The notes: generated by a model from the letters alone, not told the origin. DNA of 64,000 nt from Mycolicibacterium goodii (GCF_022370755.2 NZ_CP092364.2:124001-188000); one strand, 5' to 3'; numbered from the stretch's first letter, positions 1 to 10,233 are shown. Program-made: numbers and translations.

Positions 1-138
1 GAACAACGGGCCCGCGGACTCGTCCTTGCCGAACGCCGCGACGAGGTCGTTGATGCCGTCGCCCGGGTAGCCGAACACCTGCTCCACGTGCCACTCGCGG
101 AGACGTTCGAGAACATATTCGGCGACTGTTTGGCTCAT
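1..138 (-). CDS. thiamine-diphosphate-dependent enzyme, N-terminal fragment
   Basis: Only the first 46 codons are inside the window; the gene continues past base 1. The visible residues carry VFGYPGDGIN at about 21-30, which is the N-terminal pyrimidine-binding motif of the pyruvate oxidase / acetolactate synthase family of thiamine-diphosphate enzymes. The glycine-rich YPGD turn and the following DLVAAF helix are typical. It starts with ATG and is transcribed away from the neighbouring antiporter gene, 61 nt apart. The reaction (pyruvate oxidase, acetolactate synthase-like or another 2-keto acid decarboxylase) cannot be decided from this fragment. Confidence 0.8.
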   Translation of the reverse strand, partial: MSQTVAEYVLERLREWHVEQVFGYPGDGINDLVAAFGKDESAGPLF

Positions 139-199
139 CTGGCGGTGTTACCCGCGTCGCCACCCGGGAAACCTGACCGATCACTGCGATGATGCCCTC

Positions 200-1408
200 G
201 TGTTGCCGTCGCTGATCGCGATCTCCGTGGTGCTCGCCGTGTGGTCGTTGCTGTCGCGCGGGCTGCAGCGAATGCGGTTGACGGCACCGATGGTGCTGGT
301 GCTGACCGGCATGGCGATCGGCGTCACGCTGCAGGACAAGCTGGGGGTGACGCTGAACACCGACAGCGCCGAGCACATCGCCGAACTCATCCTTGCGGTG
401 CTGTTGTTCGTCGACGCGACCGACGTCCGCGGCGGCTTCCTCGGCGCCGAACCCAAGGCCGCGCTGCGATTGCTGTTCATCGCGATGCCGGTCGGGCTGG
501 CGCTGTCGGTGCTGTTCGGTCTGTGGCTGCTGCCGGGGCTGCCATGGGCAGTGCTGTTGGCGATCGCGTGCATCGTGGTGCCCATCGACTTCGCGCCGAC
601 GTCGACGCTGCTGCGTGACACGCGGATCCCGGAGCGTGTGCGGGGCCTGCTCAACGTGGAAGCCGGCTACAACGACGGCATCGTCTCGCCGGTGTTCATC
701 TTCGCGCTGGTGCTGGCCGCCGACAACGAGCACGCGTCGACCCCTGTGGAGGCGCTCGGCGCGGCCGTGCCGGAGGCGATCAAGGCCCTGATCGCAGGCG
801 TCGTCGTCGGCGCTGGGCTCGCGGTGGCGGCCAACGCCGCCGAACGGCGCGACCTCATGACCGCGCAGGCCAAACGCGTCATCCTGGTCGCCGCCCCGTT
901 GCTGTCGTTCGGCGCGAGCCTGGCCGTCGGCGGCAACGGCTTCGTCGCGGCGTTCGTCTGCGGCATCGCGTTCAACTACCTGCGCCGTTCCGCGGAGTTC
1001 CACACCGAACTCGAGCTGGTCGACGACCTCGGCTTCCTGATGGGGGCGCTGATGTGGTTCGTGTTCGGGTTGACCGCCGTGCTGGCGCTCAGCTCGGGTG
1101 TGCCGCTGGGGCTCGTGGTGTTCTGCCTGCTCGCGCTGACCGTGGTGCGCATCGTCCCGGTGCTGCTGGCCATGGCGGGCTCGTCCGTGAGCTGGCCGGA
1201 GCGCCTGCTGATCGGCTGCCTCGGACCGCGCGGCACCACCTCGATCGTGTTCGGCCTGCTCGCGTTCAACGCGCTGGACGGAGTGGCGGAGACCACGGTC
1301 GCGATGGTGCTGGTGGTGTCGGTGCTCGGCAGTGTCGTGCTGCACGGCGTCGGCGCGCCCGCGGCTGCCCGCGCCTACCAGAGGCAACAAACTAAACTGT
1401 CCTCGTGA
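200..1408 (+). CDS. CPA1/NhaP-type cation:proton antiporter
   Basis: This 402-residue protein is almost entirely hydrophobic and reads as about 11-12 membrane helices. The segment [14 protein letters not shown] (about 151-164) corresponds to the ESxxND motif of NhaP-type Na+/H+ antiporters, with Asn158-Asp159 in the position of the ion-binding pair. It is therefore likely to exchange Na+ or K+ for protons across the plasma membrane. The start is GTG at 200; no strong ribosome site precedes it. Its stop overlaps the GTG of purL by 4 nt, so the two are probably co-translated. The ion specificity is not visible from sequence. Confidence 0.85.
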   Translation: MLPSLIAISVVLAVWSLLSRGLQRMRLTAPMVLVLTGMAIGVTLQDKLGVTLNTDSAEHIAELILAVLLFVDATDVRGGFLGAEPKAALRLLFIAMPVGLALSVLFGLWLLPGLPWAVLLAIACIVVPIDFAPTSTLLRDTRIPERVRGLLNVEAGYNDGIVSPVFIFALVLAADNEHASTPVEALGAAVPEAIKALIAGVVVGAGLAVAANAAERRDLMTAQAKRVILVAAPLLSFGASLAVGGNGFVAAFVCGIAFNYLRRSAEFHTELELVDDLGFLMGALMWFVFGLTAVLALSSGVPLGLVVFCLLALTVVRIVPVLLAMAGSSVSWPERLLIGCLGPRGTTSIVFGLLAFNALDGVAETTVAMVLVVSVLGSVVLHGVGAPAAARAYQRQQTKLSS

Positions 1409-3699
1409 CGTCGGAGCTCACTCACCAGACAGATACCGTTGAGCGGGCAGCCGCCACCCCCGATCAGCCCCAGCCCTACCGCGAACTGGGCCTCAAGGAC
1501 GACGAGTACCAGCGGATTCGCGAGATCCTGGGCAGGCGCCCGACCGACGCCGAACTGGCGATGTACTCGGTGATGTGGAGTGAGCACTGCTCCTACAAGT
1601 CCTCGAAGGTGCACCTGCGCTACTTCGGTGAGACCACCACCGAGCAGATGCGCGCGGGCATGCTGGCCGGTATCGGCGAGAACGCCGGCGTGGTCGACAT
1701 CGGTGACGGCTGGGCTGTGACCTTCAAGGTCGAATCGCACAACCACCCGTCCTACGTCGAGCCCTACCAGGGCGCGGCGACCGGCGTGGGCGGCATCGTG
1801 CGCGACATCATGGCGATGGGTGCGCGCCCGGTCGCGGTCATGGACCAGCTGCGGTTCGGTGCGGCCGACGCCCCTGACACCCGGCGCGTGCTCGATGGTG
1901 TGGTGCGCGGCATCGGCGGTTACGGCAATTCGCTGGGCCTGCCGAACATCGGCGGTGAAACGGTGTTCGACGCGTCCTATGCGGGCAACCCTCTGGTCAA
2001 CGCGCTGTGCGTCGGCGCGCTGCGCAAGGAGGATCTGCACCTGGCGTTCGCGTCCGGTACCGGTAACAAGATCATTCTGTTCGGGGCGCGCACCGGTCTG
2101 GACGGTATCGGCGGTGTGTCGGTGCTGGCGAGCGATACGTTCGCGGGCGACGAGAGCGGCGCGGGCCGCAAGAAGCTGCCGAGCGTGCAGGTGGGTGACC
2201 CGTTCACCGAGAAGGTGCTCATCGAGTGCTGCCTCGAGCTCTACGCCGCCGGCCTCGTGGTCGGCATCCAGGATCTCGGCGGTGCCGGATTGTCGTGCGC
2301 CACATCCGAACTGGCCTCCGCCGGGGACGGCGGCATGCACATCGAGCTGGACAAGGTGCCGCTGCGCGCGGCGAACATGACCCCGGCCGAGGTGCTCTCC
2401 AGCGAGTCGCAGGAACGCATGTGCGCGGTGGTCACACCCGAGAACGTCGAGGCGTTTTTGGCGGTGTGCCGTAAGTGGGAGGTGCTGGCCACCGTCATCG
2501 GCGAGGTCACCGACGGTGACCGCCTGCAGATCACCTGGCACGGCGAGACCGTGGTCGACGTGCCGCCGCGCACCGTGGCGCACGAGGGCCCGGTGTACGA
2601 GCGCCCCGTTGAGCGGCCCGCGAGCCAGGATGCCCTGATCGCCGACACCTCGGCGAAGCTGCCGCGTCCGAGCACCGGCGATGAACTCAAGGCGACGTTG
2701 CTGGCCATGCTGGGTAGCCCGCACCTGTGCAGCCGCGCATTCATCACCGAGCAGTACGACCGCTACGTGCGCGGCAACACCGTGCTGGCCGAACACGCCG
2801 ACGGAGGTGTGCTGCGCATCGACGAGACCACGGGTCGCGGCATCGCGGTGTCCACCGACGCGTCGGGCCGCTACACCCAGCTCGATCCGTACACCGGCGC
2901 GCAGTTGGCGCTGGCCGAGGCCTACCGCAATGTCGCGGTCACCGGCGCCACCCCGGTCGCGGTGACCAACTGCCTCAACTTCGGGTCGCCCGAGGATCCC
3001 GGTGTCATGTGGCAGTTCAGTCAGGCCGTGCGCGGCCTCGCCGACGGCTGTGCCGCACTCGGCATTCCGGTGACCGGCGGCAACGTCAGCTTCTACAACC
3101 AGACCGGCAGCACTCCGATCCTGCCGACCCCGGTGGTCGGTGTGCTCGGCGTGATCGACGACGTGAGGCGCCGCATCCCCACGGGTCTGGGCACCGAGCC
3201 CGGTGAGACGCTGCTGCTGCTCGGTGACACCCACGACGAGTTCGACGGGTCCATCTGGGCCCAGGTCACCGCCGACCACCTCGGCGGCGTACCGCCGAAG
3301 GTGGATCTGGACCGCGAGAAGTTGTTGGCCGAGGTGCTCACCGCGGCCTCACGCGACGGATTGGTCTCGGCCGCACATGATCTCAGTGAGGGCGGGTTGA
3401 TCCAGGCAGTGGTGGAGGCCGCGCTGGCCGGCGAGACCGGGTGCCGGATCATCCTGCCGGAGGATGCCGACCCATTTGTGACGCTGTTCTCCGAGTCGTC
3501 GGGCCGTGTACTGGTCGCGGTGCCGCGCACCGAGGAGAGCCGGTTCCGGTCGATGTGCGAGGCCAGGGGACTTCCCGTGACGCGGATCGGTGTGGTCGAT
3601 CAGGGCAGTGACGCGGTCGAGGTCCAGGGCCAGTTCACCGTCGGACTGTCCGAGCTGCGGAGCACGTCGGAAGGTGTCCTGCCCAGGCTGTTCGGGTGA
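1405..3699 (+). CDS. purL: phosphoribosylformylglycinamidine synthase subunit PurL
   Basis: This is the 764-residue small-type PurL, which with PurQ and PurS converts FGAR, glutamine and ATP to FGAM in purine synthesis. The AIRS-type fold appears twice. SHNHPS and the following [12 protein letters not shown] (about residues 110-128) form the ATP and metal-binding part of the first half, and [10 protein letters not shown] lies in the second half. Length and motifs are complete. The GTG start overlaps the antiporter stop (GTGA) and its own stop overlaps the next gene. purQ and purS are not in the window, so the synthase subunits are split between loci or lie beyond the edge. Confidence 0.97.
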   Translation: MTSELTHQTDTVERAAATPDQPQPYRELGLKDDEYQRIREILGRRPTDAELAMYSVMWSEHCSYKSSKVHLRYFGETTTEQMRAGMLAGIGENAGVVDIGDGWAVTFKVESHNHPSYVEPYQGAATGVGGIVRDIMAMGARPVAVMDQLRFGAADAPDTRRVLDGVVRGIGGYGNSLGLPNIGGETVFDASYAGNPLVNALCVGALRKEDLHLAFASGTGNKIILFGARTGLDGIGGVSVLASDTFAGDESGAGRKKLPSVQVGDPFTEKVLIECCLELYAAGLVVGIQDLGGAGLSCATSELASAGDGGMHIELDKVPLRAANMTPAEVLSSESQERMCAVVTPENVEAFLAVCRKWEVLATVIGEVTDGDRLQITWHGETVVDVPPRTVAHEGPVYERPVERPASQDALIADTSAKLPRPSTGDELKATLLAMLGSPHLCSRAFITEQYDRYVRGNTVLAEHADGGVLRIDETTGRGIAVSTDASGRYTQLDPYTGAQLALAEAYRNVAVTGATPVAVTNCLNFGSPEDPGVMWQFSQAVRGLADGCAALGIPVTGGNVSFYNQTGSTPILPTPVVGVLGVIDDVRRRIPTGLGTEPGETLLLLGDTHDEFDGSIWAQVTADHLGGVPPKVDLDREKLLAEVLTAASRDGLVSAAHDLSEGGLIQAVVEAALAGETGCRIILPEDADPFVTLFSESSGRVLVAVPRTEESRFRSMCEARGLPVTRIGVVDQGSDAVEVQGQFTVGLSELRSTSEGVLPRLFG

Positions 3700-5426
3700 T
3701 CGAGGAGCACTTCGACACGCGCCGTCATCCTCTGCTGCGCTGGGCCTGGAGCCTGCTGCGGCTCGATTTCGTCGGTATCGCCTTCGGAGCGCTCTTCTTC
3801 TGTCTGTCCCTGACGCCGTCGTTGCTCCCGCGCGACTGGCTGTTCGCCGGTCTGATCGGCGGTGTCAACGCCGCCATCGGATACGGGATCGGCGTGGTTG
3901 TCGGAAAAGCGCTGTACCGCTTCGCGCTTCGCAATCGCTCGTGGTGGCCGCCGGCAGGCCCGGTGCTCAGGTGGGCCAAGACGCTGGTGGTCGGCGGGTC
4001 CGCCGCGGCGTGCGTGCTGATGCTGATCCCCGCCGCGGCGTGGCAACGTCAGGTATCGGCCCTCATGGGCATGGAGGGCCCGGCAACCCTGGGATACCTG
4101 CGCACCGCGGTCCTCGCGGCCGCTGTCGCAGGAGCGTTGATCGCGACGGCCCGCGTGCTGCGCGACGCGGTGCGCCAGGTCGCGAAGGTGCTCATCCGCC
4201 GGCTGCACCTGCACCGTGAGGTCGCGCAGTTCATCGGTACGGTGATCGTGGTCGTGCTGGTGGTCACCCTGGTCAACGGCGTGCTGTACCGAGGCTTCCT
4301 TGCCGGCGCCAGCAGCGTGTTCCAGCCTCAGAACTCCACCACCCGGGAGGGCGTGAGCCAGCCGACCGAACCCGAAAGATCGGGCAGCCCGGCCTCTTTC
4401 GCGCCGTGGGACACACTGGGATACCAGGGCCGCAACTTCGTCGCGACCGGGCCGCGACCCGACGAGCTCGAAGAGGTCAACGGCAGGGCGGCCCCCGAGC
4501 CCATCCGGGTGTACGTGGGGCTGCAGAGCGCCGACACCGACGAACAGCGGATCGCGCTGCTGCTCAGTGAACTTGAGCGCACCCGCGCCTTCGACCGGGA
4601 GGTGTTGGTGATCGTGCCGACCACGGGAACCGGCTGGGTGAACCCGGTGGCCGCGCGCGCCATCGAGCTGATGTACAACGGCGACACCGCGCTGGTGGGC
4701 ATGCAGTATTCGTATCTGCCGAGCTGGATTTCGTTCCTGGGGGACCGGGAGAAGTCGATGCAGACCGGGCGGATAATGATCGACGCGATCCAATCCCGTT
4801 GGGAGCGGCTACCGCCCGAGCACAGACCGAAACTCGTGCTCTACGGCGAGAGTCTCGGGTCGATGGCCGGGCAGGGCGCGTTCGACTGGCTGCCCGACAT
4901 CGCGCGCAAGGGCTTCTCGTCGGTGCTGTGGGTGGGCCCGCCCAACGCGAGCCCGCTTTGGCACGGGCTGACGGTGCGGCGCGATCCGGGGACCCCCGAG
5001 GTGCGCCCACGTTACGACAACGGGCGTACGGTACGGTTCTCCGAGGCCGCCGATCCGGCTCAGATCGCCAGGGACACCGCGGATCCGTGGGAGGGCACGC
5101 GTGTGCTGTTCCTGCAGCACCCTTCCGACCCGATCGTGTGGTGGTCGACGGACCTGCTGTTCTCGCGTCCCGACTGGCTGGTCGAACCACCCGGCGGAGA
5201 CCGCACGGCGTCGATGCGGTGGTATCCGATCATCACGTTCTGGCAGGTGGCTGCCGACATGACGAACGCGTCCAGCGTGCCGGCCGGGCACGGTCACAAC
5301 TACGGCGAGTCGGTGCTCGACGGCTGGGCCGCGGTGGCGCCGCCTGCCGCGTGGACGCCCGAGGACACCGAACGCATCCGTGTCGCGCTGCAGAAGACGT
5401 CCGCCAACGACGGACCCGAATACTGA
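3696..5426 (+). CDS. membrane-anchored alpha/beta-hydrolase family protein
   Basis: This 576-residue protein has four or five hydrophobic segments in the first 220 residues (for example [20 protein letters not shown] near the N-terminus and a [14 protein letters not shown] helix near 190). A soluble domain follows. That domain holds [17 protein letters not shown], a nucleophile elbow with Ser at about 385, so a serine-hydrolase mechanism is expected. The architecture matches the actinobacterial 'alpha/beta-hydrolase catalytic domain with N-terminal membrane domain' family, whose substrates are not known to me. The GTG start overlaps the purL stop by 4 nt; the stop overlaps the ATG of the CPBP gene by one base. 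A lipid or cell-wall ester substrate is only a guess. Confidence 0.8.
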   Translation: MIEEHFDTRRHPLLRWAWSLLRLDFVGIAFGALFFCLSLTPSLLPRDWLFAGLIGGVNAAIGYGIGVVVGKALYRFALRNRSWWPPAGPVLRWAKTLVVGGSAAACVLMLIPAAAWQRQVSALMGMEGPATLGYLRTAVLAAAVAGALIATARVLRDAVRQVAKVLIRRLHLHREVAQFIGTVIVVVLVVTLVNGVLYRGFLAGASSVFQPQNSTTREGVSQPTEPERSGSPASFAPWDTLGYQGRNFVATGPRPDELEEVNGRAAPEPIRVYVGLQSADTDEQRIALLLSELERTRAFDREVLVIVPTTGTGWVNPVAARAIELMYNGDTALVGMQYSYLPSWISFLGDREKSMQTGRIMIDAIQSRWERLPPEHRPKLVLYGESLGSMAGQGAFDWLPDIARKGFSSVLWVGPPNASPLWHGLTVRRDPGTPEVRPRYDNGRTVRFSEAADPAQIARDTADPWEGTRVLFLQHPSDPIVWWSTDLLFSRPDWLVEPPGGDRTASMRWYPIITFWQVAADMTNASSVPAGHGHNYGESVLDGWAAVAPPAAWTPEDTERIRVALQKTSANDGPEY

Positions 5427-6058
5427 TGGCCGGCATAAAAATTCGTGCGTTGGCACTGGCTGCGCTGCTGACCGTGTGGAACGTCGTGGTCGATCCGAGG
5501 ATACCCGCGCGGATCAGACCGTTGGTGCGGGTTTCGGTGGGAACAGGACTGCTCGGCCTGACCCGCACCGCGCCCGGGCTGAAACCGCCGGCTGTGTGGT
5601 CGGGTGTGCGCACCGGATCGATCGCCGCGGCCGCGGTGGCATCGACCGTGGCCGCGGCGACGGCGCTGCCACCGGTTCGCGGGGCGATGCGGGTGCGAAA
5701 AAGGCCGCCGAGTGTCGTGTCCTGGCTGCTGCTGGGGATTCCGCTGGGAACCGTGTGGTCCGAGGAGGCCGCCTTCCGTGGGGCGCTCGGCGTGATGGGA
5801 ACCGAGGCGTTCGGTCCGGCGGGTGGAAGGCTGTTGCAGGCGACGGCTTTCGGCCTGTCGCACATTCCGGATGCACGCGCGACAGGTGAACCCGTCCTCG
5901 GCACCGTGCTGGTCACCGGGGTGGCCGGTTGGTTCCTGGACTGGTTGATGTACCGCACGCAGAGCCTGGCCGCGCCGTTGCTGGTGCACCTGGCGCTCAA
6001 TGAGACCGGCGCGCTGGGCGCGGTGTGGTACGGGCGAGAATCCGCGCGTCGGCGGTGA
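5426..6058 (+). CDS. CPBP-family intramembrane glutamic endopeptidase
   Basis: This 210-residue membrane protein carries the three CPBP (Abi/CAAX prenyl protease-like) motifs in order: EEAAFR at 113-118, FGLSH with His146, and HLALN with His188 and Asn192. In this family they form the catalytic site that cleaves inside the membrane. It equals Rv0804 of M. tuberculosis in position, next to purL. I start it at the ATG at 5426, whose A is the last base of the preceding TGA. An in-frame reading continues upstream but lies inside the hydrolase gene. The substrate is unknown. Confidence 0.88.
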   Translation: MAGIKIRALALAALLTVWNVVVDPRIPARIRPLVRVSVGTGLLGLTRTAPGLKPPAVWSGVRTGSIAAAAVASTVAAATALPPVRGAMRVRKRPPSVVSWLLLGIPLGTVWSEEAAFRGALGVMGTEAFGPAGGRLLQATAFGLSHIPDARATGEPVLGTVLVTGVAGWFLDWLMYRTQSLAAPLLVHLALNETGALGAVWYGRESARRR

Positions 6059-6109
6059 CCACGGCCGCCATGACCGGTGACAACATGGGCATCGCGCCGG
6101 ATGTGTCGC

Positions 6110-6541
6110 TCAGGCTCCGAACAACTCCCGGATCTCGGCGGGCATGCTGTCGGCATCGGGGGAGACCGTGGTCTTGATCCATCGGCCATCCGGGTGGCGG
6201 TCGACGTGAGCCGAGCCCACTTCGCGCGACAGCAGCCACAACTGGTCTTCGTTGGACAACCACGTGATGTCCGTTTCGTGACCCGCGCTGAACGCATGAT
6301 CGTCGTGGAACACTTCGGCGCCCGACTCGTCGATGATCACGGCCACCCACGTCTCCACACCGTCGCGAACCGGGCCTCGGTCCACCGCGGCGGTGTAGAT
6401 CGTCGACGGCGACACCTTGGGCGCACCGGGTCTGACGAACCGCTCGGCGCCGTGATGGGCACCGAGCGGTTGACATCCCGACAGCGCCACCATCACCGCG
6501 ACACCGGTGGCGACGGCAAGGGGCCGCAGAAATCCCCCCAT
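6110..6541 (-). CDS. putative secreted lipoprotein
   Basis: The 143-residue product begins with a signal peptide ending in VALSGC, giving a lipidation cysteine at residue 23. The rest is hydrophilic, with a WVAVIIDESGAEVFHDDHAF segment, and has no cysteine besides the lipidated one. I recognise no domain. It converges on the CPBP gene and follows the PPOX gene on the same strand after about 20 bp, so it may be transcribed with it. It is expected on the outer face of the plasma membrane. Confidence 0.72.
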   Translation of the reverse strand: MGGFLRPLAVATGVAVMVALSGCQPLGAHHGAERFVRPGAPKVSPSTIYTAAVDRGPVRDGVETWVAVIIDESGAEVFHDDHAFSAGHETDITWLSNEDQLWLLSREVGSAHVDRHPDGRWIKTTVSPDADSMPAEIRELFGA

Positions 6542-6561
6542 CGACCCGATAGTAGGGCGGA

Positions 6562-6984
6562 TCAGACCGTTCGTATATCCGCTTCGAGTTGGTGCGGCGG
6601 AGTCTCCTGGTCGTCGATGCCGAAACTGATGATGCGCCGCGGCGTGATCCGGATGATCGCGGCGTCCAGATCGTCGCCGGCGGCGCCCTTCGCTGCCGAG
6701 GTCACCACTTGTTCTGCGGTGCCGCGAATCTCGAGGCAGCGCACGCGCCAGGGATCACGCGAGAAGATGTCGTCGACCACGAACGCGACCCGGTTGTTGT
6801 GCGCGATGTTGCGGTACTTCCGGCTCTGCGACATGCGGTAGCCCGCGATGTCGATCGTGCCGAGTTCCTCGTTGTAGGTGAATCCCACCGGGCTGTTCTG
6901 AGGTGTGCCGTCCGGCTGGATGGTGGCCAGTCGGCCCAGGTCGCAGGCGCGCAGGTAGGCGATTTCGTGTGGTTTGAAGGTCAT
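6562..6984 (-). CDS. PPOX-class F420-dependent flavin/deazaflavin enzyme
   Basis: This small split-barrel protein (140 residues from the ATG at 6984) has LGRLATIQPDGTPQNSPVGF and a SRKYRNIAHNNRVAFVVDD segment, the hallmarks of the pyridoxamine-phosphate-oxidase-like (PPOX) family. It looks like the F420-dependent subgroup named after an M. smegmatis protein. A further in-frame start exists 7 codons upstream, but MTFKPHE is the usual N-terminus. A perfect 22-bp dyad resembling a SoxR box lies 14-35 bp upstream of this ATG, suggesting induction by redox-cycling compounds. Likely role: reduction of small electrophiles or quinones; the substrate is unknown. Confidence 0.85.
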   Translation of the reverse strand: MTFKPHEIAYLRACDLGRLATIQPDGTPQNSPVGFTYNEELGTIDIAGYRMSQSRKYRNIAHNNRVAFVVDDIFSRDPWRVRCLEIRGTAEQVVTSAAKGAAGDDLDAAIIRITPRRIISFGIDDQETPPHQLEADIRTV

Positions 6985-6997
6985 GACGCCACGGTAG

Positions 6998-7019
6998 GAC
7001 CTCAACGAGAGTTGAGGTC
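6998..7019. promoter_or_regulatory. SoxR/MerR-box-like dyad
   Basis: A perfect inverted repeat with 9-bp arms (GACCTCAAC / GTTGAGGTC) and a 4-bp centre GAGA. Its 18-bp core CCTCAACGAGAGTTGAGG closely resembles known SoxR boxes (CCTCAA...TTGAGG). It lies just upstream of the PPOX gene and immediately behind the stop of the Mce-like gene. No soxR gene is in the window. Alternative reading: a terminator hairpin for the Mce-like gene, but there is no T-run. Confidence 0.6.
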
Positions 7020-7023
7020 AAGA

Positions 7024-8256
7024 TCAGGGGTTGATCGTCGGTTCACCGATCTGACGGCCCCACACGTAGTCGACGAAGATCGGTGAGCCGAGTTCGACGT
7101 GGTTGTACGGCGCGACCGACAGCCCGGTGTCCATCACGAGATACGGCGCGGGCCACAGCTCGCGAGTGATCTTCTGCCAGCATCCCGGACGTCCCTCGGG
7201 ACCGCCCTTGGCGTTCACACGCGGCAGATTGTCCGGGTACACGTACACGTTTCCCACACCGATGCTCGACGGCGTGCCCGCGGCCGACAGCGAGTACCCG
7301 TTGTCGCCACCCAGCGCGCGGTCCAATTCCGGTGCGACGTCGTGATAGTTGCGGATCGTGCAGAAGATCATGCCGCGGTAGTCGTCGAGCAGCCTCGACG
7401 TCGGCGCCAGGTCCGCGGCCCCACGTTGCAGGTAGGGGCCGCCCCGTTCGAGCATGTCCGATCCGGTGCCCGCGAAGCCGATCGCGGCGATCAGCGCCGC
7501 GTCGACGTCACCGCGCTGGGAGTTGAGCGTGGCGGCGCCGCGCTCGGCGTTGTCGAGCCCGGTGAACAGGTCCGGGGCGCCGTCGGCATAGATCCCGGCG
7601 AGATCGGCCAGCCCGGCGACATCGCGACGCAGGGGACCCATGCGGGCATTGACATCATCGAGGATCGCGTTGCCGTCGACCAGCGCCGCGCCGAACCGGT
7701 CACCGACGCCCGTCAGCGCCTGCGCGGCCGCGCTCAGCGTCTGGTTCAGCGCGATCGGGTCGACCTGCTCGGTGATTCTCATGATGGTCTCGAACAACGT
7801 GTTGAACTCGGTGGTGACGCCGGTCGCGTCGATGGGCGTCGATGTCGACACCGGTTGCGCGCTCGGGTGTTCCGGTGAACGCAACGCGACGTACTTGTTG
7901 CCGAACACGGTCGTCGCGGTGACCGATGCCTCGACGTTGGCCGGCAGCAACGACACATAGCGGGGGTTGACGTCGAGCATCACGCGCGCCCGGATCGGAG
8001 CACCGGCCTCGGAATCGGACACGGTGTCGGCAGCGGTGGCCACCTCGGCGACACGGCCGATCGGCACGCCGTTGTAGGTCACCTTCGCGCCGGGGTCGAG
8101 GACCAGTCCGGCGCGCGCGGTCAGCAGCGTGAGCCGGGTCGTGGGGTCGAACGCACCGCGGAACGACTGGCCGACGAGCACGAGCAGCAGTGCCATGATC
8201 ACCAGCGCGGCGACCCCGGCTTTTCTGTACGGCGGTTTGCGGCGCTCGACAGACAC
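7024..8256 (-). CDS. orphan Mce-family (MlaD domain) protein
   Basis: This 410-residue protein starts with a basic stretch and one membrane helix (about 14-31). An Mce/MlaD domain follows (LTARAGLVLDPGAKVTYNGV, about 43-62, then GRVAEV) and a long helical region. This is the layout of Mce proteins, which form lipid-conducting tubes in the mycobacterial envelope. The C-terminal part matches the MceA-type extension. mce operons normally have two yrbE permeases and six mce genes; here a single gene stands alone. It may join another Mce complex as an alternative subunit. Start GTG at 8256; only 16 bp separate it from the divergent SCP-like gene. Confidence 0.85.
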   Translation of the reverse strand: MSVERRKPPYRKAGVAALVIMALLLVLVGQSFRGAFDPTTRLTLLTARAGLVLDPGAKVTYNGVPIGRVAEVATAADTVSDSEAGAPIRARVMLDVNPRYVSLLPANVEASVTATTVFGNKYVALRSPEHPSAQPVSTSTPIDATGVTTEFNTLFETIMRITEQVDPIALNQTLSAAAQALTGVGDRFGAALVDGNAILDDVNARMGPLRRDVAGLADLAGIYADGAPDLFTGLDNAERGAATLNSQRGDVDAALIAAIGFAGTGSDMLERGGPYLQRGAADLAPTSRLLDDYRGMIFCTIRNYHDVAPELDRALGGDNGYSLSAAGTPSSIGVGNVYVYPDNLPRVNAKGGPEGRPGCWQKITRELWPAPYLVMDTGLSVAPYNHVELGSPIFVDYVWGRQIGEPTINP

Positions 8257-8272
8257 TTTGAGACACTAGGGT

Positions 8273-8659
8273 ATGGCCAGCCGCCGTAGTGCCGATCCGG
8301 CGAAGACGCTCGAAGCGGTGTCCGCCGTTGCCGATTGGCTGCGTGACCCGCAACGCGAGGTGCCCGCGCGTCCACAACTCGCCGAAGCCGTCCGCCTCAC
8401 GGCCAGGACCCTGGCGGCCGTGGCCCCTGGCGCGAGCGTCGAGGTGCGGGTGCCGCCATTCGTTGCTGTGCAGTGCATATCGGGGCCCAGACACACCCGC
8501 GGCACGCCGCCCAACGTCGTGGAGACCGATCCGCGGACCTGGCTGCTGCTCGCGACCGGGCTGCTCGACATCGCCGACGCCGGCGACGCCGTGCAGATGT
8601 CCGGTTCGCGCGCCGCCGAGGTCGCGCACTGGCTGCCCGTGGTGCGAATCGACCCGTAA
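8273..8659 (+). CDS. sterol-carrier-family (SCP-like) protein
   Basis: This 128-residue soluble protein resembles the actinobacterial SCP-like family next to purF (Rv0807 in M. tuberculosis). The RVPPFVAVQCISGPRHTRGTPPNVVETDP segment, with conserved PPF and TPPNVVE, and the closing LLDIADAGDAVQMSGSRA are characteristic. The family has a mycothiol-maleylpyruvate-isomerase or SCP2-like fold but no assigned reaction. It starts with ATG directly after TAGGGT, so the mRNA may have almost no leader. It converges on the DoxX-like gene, 17 bp away. Function unknown. Confidence 0.75.
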   Translation: MASRRSADPAKTLEAVSAVADWLRDPQREVPARPQLAEAVRLTARTLAAVAPGASVEVRVPPFVAVQCISGPRHTRGTPPNVVETDPRTWLLLATGLLDIADAGDAVQMSGSRAAEVAHWLPVVRIDP

Positions 8660-8676
8660 CACCCATCCGGCAGGCG

Positions 8677-9996
8677 TCAGCGGAAGTACGGGTACTCCTG
8701 AACCCAGTGAAAACCGCGGCTGCGCAGGGTGAACCCGTCGGGGTCGACCTGGTCGAGGGTGATGTGCGCCGGCCGGCCCGCCAATCGGCCATCGAGTTCC
8801 AGGTGCTGCGGATCCGGTCGTGACACGCGGAAATCGGCGACCGCGACCCCCTGCCCATCCGACACGGTGATGGTGTCGTCGCCGAACTCGGCAGGCGCGG
8901 GTACCAGGGCACCGTCCATACGCTGATACGTCAGCACGCCCGGCTCGTCGAAAACCACATGTTTCCAGCGCAGTTGATCTGTGGTCAACGGCGGCAGCGG
9001 CTTGCCGTCGACGACGAACTCACGCACCGCCCAGATGCCGTACAGCTCGTGCTTGTCGCGGCCGCCGCCGTACTCGAACCAACCGTTCCCGGAGATCACG
9101 ACGCAGCCGATCAACGCCCACACGCCCAGCGCGACCTGAACCCGCGTCGAGATGCGGCGTGACCGCGGATCGTCGAACAGTTCCGGCTGGTTGAGCGGGC
9201 CCGCGGGACGCTGCAGTACGAACAGGTCCACCAGGCGCCGCATCTGCGGCGCGAGCAGCACGAAGCTCATCAACAGCAGATGCCCGGACAGGATCTTGAC
9301 GGGCACGTCGAACGTCATGTTCAGCAGGAACACCTGCGCCATGCTGGCCAGGCCGACGAGCGCGCCCAATGTGGCCGTCCTCGGCCAGAAGAGCAGCACG
9401 CCGGCCAGCACCTCGACCGCGCCCAGCGCCATCTCGTACGGGTAGGAGTTACCGACCTGCAGCCACAGCACCGACGCGGGGCTGAACTCGCCGTAGGTCC
9501 GCAACAGTGTTGCGAGTCCCGGCGCGGGCATCTGCGTCGGGATCAGCTTGGCGACACCGTAGAACAGCATCTGCCCGCCCACGCACAGCCGCAGGAACGT
9601 CAGAAACCACGCCCACAATCGTGCGTGATCGGCCCTGGCGCGGTCGAGGACCGACCAGATCACGGTGGCGACCACCGCCAGCGTGAACAGACAGAACACC
9701 AGCAGCCAGATGACCAGTTGATCACCGCTGCCCGAGTCGAGTCTCAGCGCGGCGTCGACACCGAACACCGTGCGTCCCACCCAGCTCAGCAGCGGGTCGA
9801 GCAGCACCATCTGCCACAGGATCGCCCGGTCGGGCAACCAGCGCCCCACGAAACCGGTGAACACGAACAGGATCTGCGCGAACACCAGGCAGAACAGGCC
9901 GAAATACACGAAGCAGAAACGGAAAGCGATCTTCGTCGCCATCGACCATGGCTGCCGATGGTCGGTCGTCGGTCGCTCGGGGGGTTCGCTCGTCAC
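8677..9996 (-). CDS. DoxX-like integral membrane protein
   Basis: A 439-residue membrane protein. The first 100 residues hold helices around FRFCFVYFGLFCLVFAQILFVF. A DoxX-type four-helix unit follows (LRLCVGGQMLFYGVAKLIPTQMP..., then EVLAGVLLFWPRTATLGALV and a helix around ISGHLLLMSFVLLAP). The last 150 residues are a soluble domain (IWAVREFVVDGKPLPPLT...). The longest reading frame runs to 10215. I prefer GTG at 9996 because AGAGGAG lies about 10 nt upstream and the extra N-terminus is arginine-rich noise. DoxX relatives act in membrane redox chemistry, but the family is too broad for a firm role here. Confidence 0.75.
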   Translation of the reverse strand: MTSEPPERPTTDHRQPWSMATKIAFRFCFVYFGLFCLVFAQILFVFTGFVGRWLPDRAILWQMVLLDPLLSWVGRTVFGVDAALRLDSGSGDQLVIWLLVFCLFTLAVVATVIWSVLDRARADHARLWAWFLTFLRLCVGGQMLFYGVAKLIPTQMPAPGLATLLRTYGEFSPASVLWLQVGNSYPYEMALGAVEVLAGVLLFWPRTATLGALVGLASMAQVFLLNMTFDVPVKILSGHLLLMSFVLLAPQMRRLVDLFVLQRPAGPLNQPELFDDPRSRRISTRVQVALGVWALIGCVVISGNGWFEYGGGRDKHELYGIWAVREFVVDGKPLPPLTTDQLRWKHVVFDEPGVLTYQRMDGALVPAPAEFGDDTITVSDGQGVAVADFRVSRPDPQHLELDGRLAGRPAHITLDQVDPDGFTLRSRGFHWVQEYPYFR

Positions 9997-10233
9997 CTGA
10001 CTGGGGTCTCCTCTCGATCCTGCCGCGGGCCGACCTCTACTGGTACAGGCATCTGCCGATGCCGGGCAAGCGAGTTCCCTTCGGGCGGAGGATTCGGCGC
10101 GTGCGGCGTCGATGGACGCGCCGATACCGCGGGGTCGCCGGGTCACCCGAGCGGAACCTTCCCGACAATTCCCGTGACGGATCTCTTCGGGTCCGTGGAC
10201 GCTGCCGCGTGTCACGCCAACGCGGCGGTTCGG

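Noticed and set aside
1375..3279. A 634-codon frame antisense to purL
   Set aside because: His/Arg/Val-rich composition typical of the reverse strand of high-GC genes; purL is complete on the other strand.
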